DNA of 64,000 bases from VBWE01 sp943372645 (GCA_943372645.1 CALRZN010000004.1:1-64000), one strand, 5' to 3'. Counted from the first letter of the stretch, positions 17,398 to 26,711 are shown. The notes: generated by a model from the letters alone, not told the origin. Program-made: numbers and translations.

Positions 17398-18645
17398 TTA
17401 TGTGTATTTTTCTAAATGATCATTAATGCGTTTCAACCGTTTTGATAAGAAGGCACCACGCTTCGGAGTTAACAGCCAGCTGTTTTCTGATAAATGAACA
17501 TCGCCCGCATCTTTAAGCTGCTCCTCCAGTTTTCGTTTCAGCACCTGCTGCACGGCATGCTCTGTATTTGCAAACAGGAATGCGTCGGTTTCATCTTCCA
17601 TCTGACGTGCCGCAGCAAAAGCAAGCCACTGTACCAGGTGAAAACAAATAACAAATGCTGTTCCTGCAGCCAGGATTTGCCCGGTAAAATAATACGGCAG
17701 TTTTAATCCCAGCGCAACGGGTATGGCCGAAGTATATCCCGCCCAGAAATAAATGAATGCACCGGCAATTCCGGCAAACAGTAAAGCCCGTGAACGCTTA
17801 TGCCTTGCTGCGGAACGGTTATGCACCAGGGCACGGGCACTGTAAAAAACAAGTTCTTCACTTGACAGCGGATTATCTTCGAAAAAATGGACAAGCAGCA
17901 CTTTTTCACCTTTGTTTTCACGGATAAATGCGCCCTTTCCGCCCTGCCCGTAAAATATGGCAGTAACTCCACTCCCCACCCGGCTCAGCCAGGCCGACAG
18001 CAAGACATAACGGCTGTCATCGCTGCTCACCGGTTGCTTTTTTTTGTCCGCTGAAAAACGCCGTTCGCAAAACCAATGTGTTCTCCTGAAAAAAAGATAA
18101 AAAATAATAAGCGCAATCAATGCCGTGGCAACAAATTTGAACCGCCATAACAGCCAGCAGAGCAATAAGAGCAAACCAAGCATAAGTATAAAAACGAAAA
18201 CAACCATTTTCAGTTTCTCGGTTTGCCAGAATGTTGACCCGGCTGTGCGCATTCCGCGCGCTAATTCCGGTATAAATATCCGCACGAAAAGCCATGGCAA
18301 AAAAGCGGTAAAGGTCAGTATAACAATAAGCAGCACGCCCTGTAATCCAGCCAAACCGGTAATTGAGGATATAAATCGCATGACCAGGTCATGTCCGCCA
18401 CCGAAAAAAAACCAGAGGTTAAATATAAACGCCGATAATATCGCCAGCAGACCGGTTACTTTATATACAGTTGTTGAACGTACGCCCGGTGTTGATTCTT
18501 CCCCGGCAGAATTGCCCGTCTGCAAGGACTTCACAAAAAATAAATTATGAATACTGATGACCAGCTCGGCAGCAATGTAGATGACCAACCCCCCCAGTGC
18601 AACCCATCCGCCGGTTATGTTTAGTGCTGTAAAATCCATTTTCAA
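17398..18645 (-). CDS. Polytopic membrane protein, M48-peptidase-like but without HEXXH
   Basis: A 415-residue protein with about eight predicted membrane helices (near residues 15-35, 65-85, 100-120, 145-185, 290-310, 325-345). Between helices, the stretch LSSEELVFYSARALVHNRSAARH lines up with the M48 pattern 'LsedEl-aVlaHElgHvknrH'. The catalytic HEXXH is replaced by SARAL, although the later MEDETDAF resembles the third-ligand region ExxAD. I infer a pseudo-enzyme of the M48 family. The alternative is an unrelated membrane protein with a chance resemblance. It lies two bases upstream of the propeller gene. Confidence 0.55.
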   Translation of the reverse strand: MKMDFTALNITGGWVALGGLVIYIAAELVISIHNLFFVKSLQTGNSAGEESTPGVRSTTVYKVTGLLAILSAFIFNLWFFFGGGHDLVMRFISSITGLAGLQGVLLIVILTFTAFLPWLFVRIFIPELARGMRTAGSTFWQTEKLKMVVFVFILMLGLLLLLCWLLWRFKFVATALIALIIFYLFFRRTHWFCERRFSADKKKQPVSSDDSRYVLLSAWLSRVGSGVTAIFYGQGGKGAFIRENKGEKVLLVHFFEDNPLSSEELVFYSARALVHNRSAARHKRSRALLFAGIAGAFIYFWAGYTSAIPVALGLKLPYYFTGQILAAGTAFVICFHLVQWLAFAAARQMEDETDAFLFANTEHAVQQVLKRKLEEQLKDAGDVHLSENSWLLTPKRGAFLSKRLKRINDHLEKYT

Positions 18646-18677
18646 TCCGGATCCTGTTAAATCGAAATTGTATAATT

Positions 18678-18768
18678 AGTTGGCAGTTTGCAATTAAATT
18701 ATTTAGTCCGGAACTTGATCTTATTCCCTGGAAAAACCAGCAGAATTGCAAACTGCCGACTGCCAACT
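18678..18768. repeat. Intergenic inverted repeat, GTTGGCAGT family
   Basis: The left arm AGTTGGCAGTTTGCAATT (18678-18695) is matched by a reverse-complement arm at 18744-18768, which differs only by an extra seven bases (GACTGCC). The element lies between two minus-strand genes. Similar GGCAGT-rich inverted repeats occur at 46294-46439 and 55263-55326, so it is probably a dispersed intergenic palindrome. Confidence 0.65.
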
Positions 18769-18823
18769 GGAGCAGTATCTATTTTATACAAACAGTTCGT
18801 GTACCGCAATTCATTTTACACAA

Positions 18824-20914
18824 TCAATACGCGCCAAACCGTTTCCGTAAAAACCACTCCAGCGTAAGCATGCCGAGCAGCACGAAAAACAGCCATTTCA
18901 GGTTGATAAAATCCTCGAGGCGTTTCGGATTGTAAATAACCGGTTTGATGTCTTCGCGGGCCAGCAGGCGCGTGGTGAGCTCACCGAGCTGACTTACCTG
19001 CAGCAGTTCGCCCTGGTGCTGTTTGGCAAGGCTGTATAATACCTGGTGATCGGCCGTGGTGCTGGTCATTTCGGCGATGAGTTTGCTTACCGAAAAACGG
19101 CCGTTCTGTGTAAAAATTTTCTGACCCACTTTTACACGGGCTTCGTAACGGTATTCGCCGGCGGGAAAACGGCCTGCATTTAAACGGTAGGCGTTGCCGG
19201 TTTTGCTGAACGTAAACGGAAACCGTTTTTCCGTTGCATCGACAATGTTAATGCTCACTTCCGGCTCGTTGATCAGTTCATAGCTGTCGTTATACACTTC
19301 GGCATCCAGCAGCACCGGCTCGTTTTCGGGGTAATTGGTTTTTGTATTGATGCGGAAAAAACTTTTATCCACTTTCACCGAAAGGTATTGCACCGTTTTG
19401 CTCACCAGTTCATTAAACAGGTCGTGGTTCTGGTGATCGGCAAAGTCGCGCAGTTTCCAGCGCCACAGACCTTCGCCGGCCAGCACCGCGGTTTTGCGTT
19501 CGCCCTGTTGACCGAAAACCCAAAGCGGGTAGTTTGTTTTCAGCGAACCGATTTTCTGACTGAACAGCACCGTAGAACTGTTGGCCGCACTTAACGTTCC
19601 GAACGGCACCGCCAGCGCGGGGAAACGCGGCACATAGCCCTGCAGTTTATCGCTGAGTGTAAACAGCGGGAAGTTGGGAGCAGGAATTGCTTCCACATCG
19701 TTGTTGCGCGATCCCGAACTGGTAATGTTCAGCCCCGCCTGCAGGCGGTTAAACGCGGTGTATGATTCCTGTGCGCCGGTAATGTACCACACGGGAATGT
19801 TGCCGCTTTCGAGGTCGGTGAGTATGCGCTGCACATTGTTTTCCGCCGAAGGCAGGCTGTGCAGAATAACCATGTTGTAGTTTTTCACCGGCTGATCGAA
19901 ATCGCTGATGGCAAAACTTTCTACTTCGTAATTGTCGTTTGCCTCGATGCTTTCTTTCAGCGCGGCCACATCGGGATGCGGGGCAGCCGAAAGAATGAGG
20001 ATTTTCTCACGCCCATCGAGCACATCAATGTAAATATCAATTACGTTGTTGGCTTCGGTTACTTCCCCGTCAACCGGCGAAAGCGCTACACGATAGCGTT
20101 GCAATCCTGCTTCTTTGGCTTCGAGCTGCACCGGGATTGACATGCTGAACAGGTCGGCATTAACGGGCACCTGCTGCGTAAACAACTTCACCCCGTTTTT
20201 AGAAACCGTTAGCGTGGTTGCAGCACCTTTGCAGCGTTTCGCTTCTATCACCGCTTCCAGCGGGAAGGTGTTGCCGAGGTACGCAATGCGGTTGTGAATT
20301 ACATTTTTCAGCACGAGGTCGCGGCGCAGCGTGGTATCGCCCAGGCCGATGGCAAACACCGGCACTTTTACGCGCGACGCCGCCGAAACCGGGCTGAAAC
20401 CTTTGTTGTACAACCCGTCAGACGCAATGATGATAGCCCCGAGGTTGCGCCCGCTGAACCGGTTTTCGATTTCACCGAAAAGCGTGGAAATATCCGTTTC
20501 CTTGTCGCCGAATGTATACGAAATGGATTCACGGAATTTTTCACCAAAGGAATAGGTACGCACTTCAAATTTTTCGGAAAGCGCCGCAATTGTTTTTTCG
20601 AGTTGCGTGCGGTATTCCGTTTTGTAAAACGCAGAGTCTTTGGAACGGATAATGGATTCCGATTCGTCCTGCGCAATTACAATAATCGGTTTGCGTACTT
20701 CCCGCGAAGTCATTTTCAGTAACGGCGAAAGCAGCAGGAATGCCACCACGCTCACCACCAGGAAACGGAGTGCGGTCATGGTGCGTTTAATCCACGCCGG
20801 TGCTTCCGAAAGCCGTTTGTCGCGGAAGTACAGCACAGCAGCATACACACCGCCGGCCAGCAGGCAGAGCAGGATAAACCACTTGGGCGCTTCCGTTACG
20901 ATTCCGATGTTCAA
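18824..20914 (-). CDS. VWA-fold membrane protein (BatA-like / large surface integrin-like)
   Basis: A 696-residue protein with two N-terminal helices (about 10-28 and 45-65) and one near the C-terminus (about 670-688, ending in RKRFGAY). The region after the second helix (IIVIAQDESESII, IIIASDGLYNKG) resembles a von Willebrand A or Bat-type fold with an altered MIDAS motif (DESES in place of DxSxS). Later it has a gatase-like segment (KILILSAAPHPDVAALKES) and Ig-like strands. Bacteroidota proteins of this architecture are common and uncharacterised. They are sometimes linked to BatABC stress systems, but no bat genes are visible here. Confidence 0.7.
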   Translation of the reverse strand: MNIGIVTEAPKWFILLCLLAGGVYAAVLYFRDKRLSEAPAWIKRTMTALRFLVVSVVAFLLLSPLLKMTSREVRKPIIVIAQDESESIIRSKDSAFYKTEYRTQLEKTIAALSEKFEVRTYSFGEKFRESISYTFGDKETDISTLFGEIENRFSGRNLGAIIIASDGLYNKGFSPVSAASRVKVPVFAIGLGDTTLRRDLVLKNVIHNRIAYLGNTFPLEAVIEAKRCKGAATTLTVSKNGVKLFTQQVPVNADLFSMSIPVQLEAKEAGLQRYRVALSPVDGEVTEANNVIDIYIDVLDGREKILILSAAPHPDVAALKESIEANDNYEVESFAISDFDQPVKNYNMVILHSLPSAENNVQRILTDLESGNIPVWYITGAQESYTAFNRLQAGLNITSSGSRNNDVEAIPAPNFPLFTLSDKLQGYVPRFPALAVPFGTLSAANSSTVLFSQKIGSLKTNYPLWVFGQQGERKTAVLAGEGLWRWKLRDFADHQNHDLFNELVSKTVQYLSVKVDKSFFRINTKTNYPENEPVLLDAEVYNDSYELINEPEVSINIVDATEKRFPFTFSKTGNAYRLNAGRFPAGEYRYEARVKVGQKIFTQNGRFSVSKLIAEMTSTTADHQVLYSLAKQHQGELLQVSQLGELTTRLLAREDIKPVIYNPKRLEDFINLKWLFFVLLGMLTLEWFLRKRFGAY

Positions 20915-20955
20915 CTAAAATGCGGGTTAAATAACAGTTCGATTTATTTCCAGGC

Positions 20956-21702
20956 TCAGGTCAGCATGCCGCCGCATACGGTGAGCGTTTGCCCGGTAAC
21001 GTACGCTGACATTTCAGACGCAAAAAACAATGTGGCGTTGGCCACATCTTCGGGTGTGCCGCCGCGTTTCAGCGGAATGCCTTCGCGCCACTGCTCCACC
21101 ACTTTCGGGTCGAGTGCGCCGGTCATTTCCGTTTCAATAAAACCCGGTGCCACCACGTTGCAGCGGATGTTGCGCGAACCGAGTTCAAGCGCCACCGATT
21201 TGCTGAAACCGATGATACCTGCTTTTGAAGCCGCGTAGTTGGCCTGCCCGGCATTGCCTTTCACACCTACCACGGAACTCATATTGATGATAGAACCTTT
21301 GCGTTGTTTGAGCATCGGGCGCTGCACGGCCTTCGTAAGGTTAAACACCGATTTCAGGTTGGCGTTAATCACTTCGTCCCACTGCTGTTCGCTCATGCGC
21401 ATGAGCAGCGTATCGCGGGTGATTCCGGCATTGTTCACGAGTACATCCACGGTGCCGAATTCGGCCACCACCTGGTTCACCAGTTCGTCGGCAGCTTTAA
21501 AATCGGCCGCGTCTGATTTATAACCTTTTGCTTTTACACCGAACGCTTCCAGTTCGGCTTCCAGCGCACGCGCCTTTTCATCGGACGAAACGTAAGTAAA
21601 TGCAATATGCGCGCCGTGCTGTGCAAAAAGTGTCGCAATGCCGCGGCCGATGCCCCGTGTGGCACCTGTAATGATGGCTGTTTTGCCTTCGAGTAATTTC
21701 AT
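20956..21702 (-). CDS. fabG: 3-oxoacyl-[acyl-carrier-protein] reductase
   Basis: A 248-residue short-chain dehydrogenase. It has the NAD(P)-binding motif TGATRGIG (residues 12-19), NNAG at 90-93, and the catalytic triad S143, Y156, K160 in SSVVGVKGNAGQANYAASK, which is the FabG signature. FabG reduces the 3-oxoacyl-ACP intermediate of fatty acid synthesis with NADPH in the cytoplasm. Length is normal. It precedes the VWA protein gene by about 40 bases but has no fatty-acid genes beside it. A TATCTTTG promoter element lies 36 bases upstream. Confidence 0.93.
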   Translation of the reverse strand: MKLLEGKTAIITGATRGIGRGIATLFAQHGAHIAFTYVSSDEKARALEAELEAFGVKAKGYKSDAADFKAADELVNQVVAEFGTVDVLVNNAGITRDTLLMRMSEQQWDEVINANLKSVFNLTKAVQRPMLKQRKGSIINMSSVVGVKGNAGQANYAASKAGIIGFSKSVALELGSRNIRCNVVAPGFIETEMTGALDPKVVEQWREGIPLKRGGTPEDVANATLFFASEMSAYVTGQTLTVCGGMLT

Positions 21703-21737
21703 AAAAACTGTTCGGTTTGCTGTTTTACGTAAGTCTT

Positions 21738-21745
21738 CAAAGATA
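21738..21745 (-). promoter_or_regulatory. Candidate -7 promoter element of fabG
   Basis: On the minus strand this reads TATCTTTG, a full match to the Bacteroidota sigma-factor -7 consensus TAnnTTTG, about 36 bases before the fabG start codon. No clear -33 TTG is seen at the expected spacing. Confidence 0.45.
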
Positions 21746-21868
21746 ACAAGAAATTACGACCGGGATGCGCCGGGAAAAAGCGGGGGAATTTTTAACAGTA
21801 TGCCGCTGGTGTAAGGTTAAGCAGGGCTGTGCAAAAGGGTTGGTGTGCTTAAGCTTTTGAGCGAAGCA

Positions 21869-21955
21869 TGTGGGACTATTATGACACGCGGGACATGTGA
21901 AGTATATTGACTGCATCCGCTTTACACATGTCCCGCGTGTCATAATAGTCCCACA
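21869..21955. repeat. Perfect 31-bp inverted repeat with 25-base spacer
   Basis: The arm at 21869-21899 (core GGGACTATTATGACACGCGG) is exactly reverse-complementary to 21925-21955. The unit could form a very stable hairpin. It lies in the roughly 400-base gap between fabG and an unrelated small gene. It has no flanking T-tract of terminator type and covers no gene. Confidence 0.9.
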
Positions 21956-22101
21956 GGGGCTGGGTAAAACAAACACCCCGAGGTAAAAAAGCTGCATATA
22001 TATTTACGCCTTTTACACCGCACCTTCCCGCTCCATCAAAGAAATCGTTCGCTGTCCTTGTTTCATAAGCTGTAAAACATTTTCTGATGCACTGGCTTTT
22101 G

Positions 22102-22464
22102 TCATTCAATCTTCAGCCGCACCCGCGTTTTCCCATCATCATCCACAAAATCTTCATTAAAAGCCCGTTTGCCGATAATGGTTTTGAGTTTCTGCAGGTC
22201 ATCCAGTTCACCGCCAAAAACGCACTGAAAAACGCCCGGTTCTGTTTCGTCCAGGAATAGTTCCACATGCACCAGGAAATGATCTAAAATATCCTCCAGC
22301 GGGTATTGGCTGTCTTCCCCATCTTCCAGCTCCATCGCCATGGCCATACGGTGCGTTGAATAACCGCCGCTATCCTGCAGGTCGTTGTAAATTCCCGCCT
22401 CCACCAGTTGGTAGCGGTTGCTGTCGTTTAATTCCTGCGGTGCTATTGGCCTGAAATTTTTCAT
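22102..22464 (-). CDS. Hypothetical acidic cytoplasmic protein
   Basis: A 120-residue protein, acidic, without a signal peptide or membrane helix, beginning MKNFRPIAPQELNDSNRY and ending DDGKTRVRLKIE. The predicted pattern is mixed alpha/beta. I do not recognise a family. It stands alone, with the 31-bp inverted repeat in its downstream spacer. Confidence 0.7.
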   Translation of the reverse strand: MKNFRPIAPQELNDSNRYQLVEAGIYNDLQDSGGYSTHRMAMAMELEDGEDSQYPLEDILDHFLVHVELFLDETEPGVFQCVFGGELDDLQKLKTIIGKRAFNEDFVDDDGKTRVRLKIE

Positions 22465-22549
22465 TGTAAGCGGTTGATTTTTGCTTTAACGGTTATTTGC
22501 TGTAAGCCGAAACTAGCGCATTTCCGTTGAAATTCCGCTGCCCTTTCCC

Positions 22550-23275
22550 CTAAATTTTTAATCCGACACCGATACGGCCGCTGAAAAGCCGGGGAAATAT
22601 TTCCATATCGTATGCTGTAATTGACCGGCTTGCGGGCAAAGTTACAGGCGACTCTGTTTCATTGTTCTGCACAGCGGAATCAAAAACACAAAGCGGCAGA
22701 TTTAAATCGATGAACATTTTTGGCCGGATAAAATAAGTAAGCCGTGGCGTAACAAATCCCCTGATTCCTGCCGCTGTATAAGCAGAAGGGTATTCAGCCG
22801 AGGTGAGGGGTGTAAATTTCTGATGATCGAGGTACGGGCTAACGCCAAAACCCGTTGACGCAACTACTTTTTTGTCTTTTGTTTTATTAAAGTTCAGAAT
22901 GTACTCGTACCGCACTGCAATTTTTGTGGAACGCACCTCACTGCCGCTCATCAAAATCCCGGCAGGATTTAAGCTGTTTTCGAATTTATCCGTGGTGGTA
23001 TTTTTACCAACCGTTAAACCGGTCAGTTCCACTTCATGAAAATTATTTCTCTTCGATTTCCATTGCATTGCAACAGTGGGATGAAAAAGCTGCAATGTTT
23101 CTGTTGTGCTACGGATTTTATAATTAGCTGTAATTTCAGTGAACCCCGAATACGTATCATATTGGGTGAGGTTATACACTTTAACCGCAAATTTATAGTC
23201 CAGGTTAGGATTCTGCGCATCCAGGCGGGACAAGCACGCCATTGATAATCCGAATATAATCAGCTGTGTTTTCAT
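22550..23275 (-). CDS. Secreted protein, probable outer-membrane beta-barrel
   Basis: A 241-residue protein with a signal peptide (MKTQLIIFGLSMACLSRLDAQ). The remainder alternates hydrophobic and polar residues in amphipathic strands and ends in GRIGVGLKI, the aromatic/hydrophobic C-terminal strand style of Bacteroidota barrels. No family is recognised. It is flanked by unrelated minus-strand genes with gaps over 80 bases. Confidence 0.7.
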   Translation of the reverse strand: MKTQLIIFGLSMACLSRLDAQNPNLDYKFAVKVYNLTQYDTYSGFTEITANYKIRSTTETLQLFHPTVAMQWKSKRNNFHEVELTGLTVGKNTTTDKFENSLNPAGILMSGSEVRSTKIAVRYEYILNFNKTKDKKVVASTGFGVSPYLDHQKFTPLTSAEYPSAYTAAGIRGFVTPRLTYFIRPKMFIDLNLPLCVFDSAVQNNETESPVTLPASRSITAYDMEIFPRLFSGRIGVGLKI

Positions 23276-23418
23276 GGCTTTTGATTTATTTAACTGAATG
23301 ACGGATAAATCCCGGAAAGTTGCCTTTAACGGATAAAACGGTTAAAAAACAATTGCACTGTCGATGCGCGTTTCCCTGTATGCTGCAAAAGATATGGTTC
23401 CGCAACGATTAATCGTAT

Positions 23419-24273
23419 TTACCGCAGCTGCACATGCAAATGATCATCGTGCCGCACCGCCCCGCAACCGTGAAAACGGATTTTCGCCGAAGCCAGATTT
23501 AATCGTTTCTGCAGATGCGGCTCAATAAAAAGTTTGCCGATTGCCGGTTGTTCCGCAAACAGGTTCACCAGCGCGCGGGTTCTTGCAGGGTCAAAAATAA
23601 AATCCGTTTTATTGCCCTGCGGCACGAGCTTCCGGAGGATGTTGTATTGCCAGTGCCCTGTTGCAGCGCAGCCTGCGGCCGTATTTACTTCACCCGGCAG
23701 CGGTTCTTCACAAATGCCGTAACCGATAATTGAGGGACACGCATTGGTGGCCTCACCCGTCTTTGCGTCACGGTAACAAAACGAAAGGTCAAGTTTCTTG
23801 CCATCGCTGTGACTCAAATGCGGCAACAAAGGAAAACCATCCACAAACGGAAAATTTGCATCGAGGTAATTCATCGTGGTGCCCGGAAACTGTTCGTGCA
23901 TTTGTTCCGAAACTTCAAACGCAGCATCACGCAGTTCCGCTTTCACATAGTGGCGGTTGAGCAACACGGTCATCACATTCAGCGGCTGCAGGTTATTCGT
24001 TTCCCTAAGCGGAAGCGGCACACGGCCAAGCGGTTTTGCAATCAGCGGCACGATCAGAAAAGACGCCAGCCCATACAATACGAAAAACGAAGTGATGCGG
24101 TAAGTAATTTTCAGTACACGCTTTTCTGACAACCGATCCGTCCACCGGTGTGTAAACAACGCCAGCAGGTACACCAGCCCGCCCACCTGGCTCAGCAGCG
24201 TAAGAAGGATAAAAAGAAAAATAATTCCGCAGAACCGGGCTATTTGCATTGGGGAATCGGCTATAAAAAACAC
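23419..24273 (-). CDS. Membrane-anchored LAS-type (M15/M74-like) peptidase homologue
   Basis: A 284-residue protein with two N-terminal membrane helices (about 14-38 and 60-80) and an extracytoplasmic C-terminal domain. The sequence HSDGKKLDLSF fits the LAS metallopeptidase motif HxxxxxxD, and HDDHLHVQL near the C-terminus fits the second motif HxH. Together these bind zinc in D-Ala-D-Ala carboxypeptidases and murein endopeptidases. The middle is cysteine-rich for such enzymes. I infer a cell-wall peptidase. The specificity is not readable, and the start could be the internal ATG that reads MQIARFCG. Confidence 0.6.
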   Translation of the reverse strand: MFFIADSPMQIARFCGIIFLFILLTLLSQVGGLVYLLALFTHRWTDRLSEKRVLKITYRITSFFVLYGLASFLIVPLIAKPLGRVPLPLRETNNLQPLNVMTVLLNRHYVKAELRDAAFEVSEQMHEQFPGTTMNYLDANFPFVDGFPLLPHLSHSDGKKLDLSFCYRDAKTGEATNACPSIIGYGICEEPLPGEVNTAAGCAATGHWQYNILRKLVPQGNKTDFIFDPARTRALVNLFAEQPAIGKLFIEPHLQKRLNLASAKIRFHGCGAVRHDDHLHVQLR

Positions 24274-24358
24274 ACTGCTTTTTAATTTTTCCTGTTACGT
24301 CCGTAACGAAGCGCAACGATTCAAATATGCATATTTTTTTCAGCGTATTCCAGCCGCT

Positions 24359-24952
24359 TCAGCCGCGTTCCAGCAATTTCAACAGATTTATTTTTGTCTG
24401 CGCCCATTCACTGCGGATAATGCTGAAATAGGCTGAATTGCGGTTCGTGCCGTTTTCGCGCACCATGTCATTGCGAAAAATACCTTCAAACTGTCCGCCG
24501 ATTTTTTCGATGGCTTTGCGTGAACGGATGTTGTTTTCGTCCGTCTTCAGTTGAACCCGTTCTGCATGCAATGCTTCAAAACAATGAGAAAGCAGCAGCA
24601 GTTTGCATTCCAGGTTAACCGTTGTTCCCCAGTAGTCCGGGGGCATCCACGTCCAGCCGATTTCCAGTTTTTTATGCTCCGGCTGCAGTTCCAGGTAACG
24701 CGTACTACCGATCACCTGTTTGTCTGCGTTCCGCATAATCACAAACGGATATTGCCTTCCCTGTTCCCGTTCGCTCAACCCAGCCGCCAGGGCTGCCTGC
24801 AATGTTTCCGTTTTGCTGCCGTCCATGGCATAATGCTGCCAGATCCGTTGATCTTTCGATAACGCGATTAACGTTTCAAAATGCGCAAGCTGCAATGGAA
24901 TTAACGAAACCTGCTCTCCCTGTAACAACATGGGGTGGTTTATCCAACTCAT
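24359..24952 (-). CDS. GNAT family N-acetyltransferase (RimJ/RimL type)
   Basis: A 197-residue protein. It has the opening 'L-G-E-x-V-x-L-x-P-L' style strand (LLQGEQVSLIPLQ), the central strand VIGSTRYLEL, KKLEIGWTWMPPDYWGT and the late motif NIRSRKAIEKIGGQFEG, which together are typical of RimJ/RimL-like acetyltransferases. Its substrate is unknown. It is 31 bases downstream of a DinB-family gene. Confidence 0.85.
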   Translation of the reverse strand: MSWINHPMLLQGEQVSLIPLQLAHFETLIALSKDQRIWQHYAMDGSKTETLQAALAAGLSEREQGRQYPFVIMRNADKQVIGSTRYLELQPEHKKLEIGWTWMPPDYWGTTVNLECKLLLLSHCFEALHAERVQLKTDENNIRSRKAIEKIGGQFEGIFRNDMVRENGTNRNSAYFSIIRSEWAQTKINLLKLLERG

Positions 24953-24983
24953 CGGGTGTATGGATTTGAACTGCTTCTGTAAT

Positions 24984-25520
24984 TCAATTTTGTTCTAAAA
25001 TACGGAGATACTTTTTAAAACCACCGACTTCCATTTTATGTTGTTTAGCCAGAATCCGGGCAACCTGCGCAATATGCGAAAGGTCGTGGGTTACCCATGT
25101 CGCAAGCAGCTGCTGAAGTGTTACTTCGCCTATTACCGGGTGCAGCCCGGTTTTCAGCAGGTCGCTCTCCTGCAGGTTAAAGCCGTTGAGTTCTTCTATG
25201 CTCCTGGTGCGGAGCACAGCAAACTGATTCAGCAATTCCTGCATGGAATTGTTCCGTGCAGGTTCAAAATGGGCCTGCATATCCACAGGAGCAAATGGTT
25301 TTTGAACACCTTCAGTAAGTATAATCCGTATCCGCGGTAACCAGTCGGTTTCTTCAATAACCACGAGGTGTGCAACAACTTCTTTAGTTGTCCATGTGTT
25401 TTCGCCTTCGTTGCTGTTTACCCATTCATCGCCCAGGTTGTGCAGCATGGCCGAAATTACAGCCGGTGTAGTTGTAATAATTTCCAGTGATTTCCGGATT
25501 GATTTTTCCATGGCATCCAT
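24984..25520 (-). CDS. DinB family protein
   Basis: A 178-residue four-helix-bundle protein of the DinB/YfiT superfamily: the WTTKEVVAHLVVIEETDW segment near residue 42 and the later HDLSHIAQVARI segment carry the histidines that bind a divalent metal in this fold. DinB-like proteins include thiol-dependent transferases and DNA-damage-induced proteins, mostly of unknown substrate. Two further DinB-like genes lie in the same region (25582-26160 and 28390-28899). Confidence 0.85.
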   Translation of the reverse strand: MDAMEKSIRKSLEIITTTPAVISAMLHNLGDEWVNSNEGENTWTTKEVVAHLVVIEETDWLPRIRIILTEGVQKPFAPVDMQAHFEPARNNSMQELLNQFAVLRTRSIEELNGFNLQESDLLKTGLHPVIGEVTLQQLLATWVTHDLSHIAQVARILAKQHKMEVGGFKKYLRILEQN

Positions 25521-25581
25521 TTTTAGAAATAATTGATTGCAGACTTATACTGCAGGTTTGAATAACAATGTACCGGCTGTG

Positions 25582-26160
25582 TCAGCTTTTGTTATCGTGT
25601 TTATCTTTCAAAAACGCATCGGTGAAGTGTACCATTTCCTTCGGCTTTGCAAATTTTCCGGAATTGTAACTGTCCGACATTCCTTTCGGGATAGAAAGTG
25701 AATTCCAGTTTTCGGCAGCCATTTTCCCGATAAAAACAAGCTGCCCGATATGGTACGGATAATGCGCCAGCTGGCGGTTGATTGCTTCCATTACCGTATG
25801 TCCCTCATTGCGGATGTAAATAACCCGGTTAAGGTCTTCCTCTTTCAGCGAGTTAAGTGCTGCCAGGAACACATCCCAGCCTTCGTTCCATTTGGCAATC
25901 ATTTCCTGTTTCGTAGCAATATCGTTTTCAAACTCCGCATCACGCCTGCGCCATTCCTTTTCGCCATCAGATGTCAGAAAATCTGTCCACCGGCTCATCA
26001 TATTTCCCCAAAGGTGTTTCACAATGGTGGCGATGCTGTTGCTTGATTCGTTGTATTGCCGGAACAGTTGTTCGTCCGGGAGCTGGGCGAACGTTTTTTC
26101 ACCCAGCAGTTTGTAATACATAAATTGTTTGATTACGCTCTCCAGGTAGTTCGTTTGCAT
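25582..26160 (-). CDS. DUF1572 / DinB-like protein
   Basis: A 192-residue DinB-superfamily protein of the DUF1572 group. It has SIATIVKHLWGNMMSRW early and AHYPYHIGQLVFIGK late, giving the three histidines of the metal site. Its stop lies close to an unrelated DinB gene, and its start is six bases from the PEBP gene stop, so it is likely the distal part of one transcript running from 28899. The function is unknown. Confidence 0.85.
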   Translation of the reverse strand: MQTNYLESVIKQFMYYKLLGEKTFAQLPDEQLFRQYNESSNSIATIVKHLWGNMMSRWTDFLTSDGEKEWRRRDAEFENDIATKQEMIAKWNEGWDVFLAALNSLKEEDLNRVIYIRNEGHTVMEAINRQLAHYPYHIGQLVFIGKMAAENWNSLSIPKGMSDSYNSGKFAKPKEMVHFTDAFLKDKHDNKS

Positions 26161-26166
26161 AGCCTT

Positions 26167-26706
26167 TTATCGTTTGAAGTAAAACACCAGTGACGCTTTT
26201 TCAATAGCGTTTTGTTCCAGCATAAACCCAACCAGTGCCGGGTTTGCTGTTGCATCCGTACCGAGTTTATCCGTTTTCAGCGCATAAACCGTTACGATGT
26301 ATCGGTGCGCTTTGCTGCCTTCTGGCGGACAGGGACCACCGTAACCTGTCGTTTTGAAATCAGTAACACTTTGGATGGAGCCGGCGGGTGCGAGGTTTAA
26401 TGTAACATTGCCTGCACCGGAAGGCAGCGTGTTTACCGTAGCAGCAATGTCAAAAATAAGCCAGTGCCACCAGCCGCTGCCGGTAGGTGCATCTTCATCA
26501 AAAATGGTTACTGCAAAACTTTTGGTGTCTGCCGGTGCATTTTCCCACGACAGTTGCGGTGATAAATTACTGCCGTTACAGCCGAAACCATTAAACACCT
26601 GCTTACCCGTGGCCTGCCCGCCGAGGTCGTTGCTTTTGAGTGTAAACGTTTTTGCCTGCAAAACAAAAGCTGCAAACAGCGATGCAATTACGAATGCTTT
26701 TTTCAT
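26167..26706 (-). CDS. Secreted PEBP-family protein (YbhB/YbcL-like)
   Basis: A 179-residue protein with a signal peptide (MKKAFVIASLFAAFVLQAKT) and a phosphatidylethanolamine-binding-protein fold. Diagnostic motifs are NLSPQLSWENAPADTKSFAV, DEDAPTGSGWWHWLIFDI and GYGGPCPPEGSKAHRYIVTVYAL (shown in pieces: YGGPCPP and HRYIVTVYAL). Bacterial family members are called Raf-kinase-inhibitor-like but have no kinase role; ligand binding is presumed. It lies five bases after the thioesterase gene. Confidence 0.9.
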   Translation of the reverse strand: MKKAFVIASLFAAFVLQAKTFTLKSNDLGGQATGKQVFNGFGCNGSNLSPQLSWENAPADTKSFAVTIFDEDAPTGSGWWHWLIFDIAATVNTLPSGAGNVTLNLAPAGSIQSVTDFKTTGYGGPCPPEGSKAHRYIVTVYALKTDKLGTDATANPALVGFMLEQNAIEKASLVFYFKR

Positions 26707-26711
26707 GCGAT

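Noticed and set aside
21737..22109. Two minus-strand frames crossing the 31-bp inverted repeat
   Set aside because: Their residues come largely from the palindrome and do not resemble proteins.
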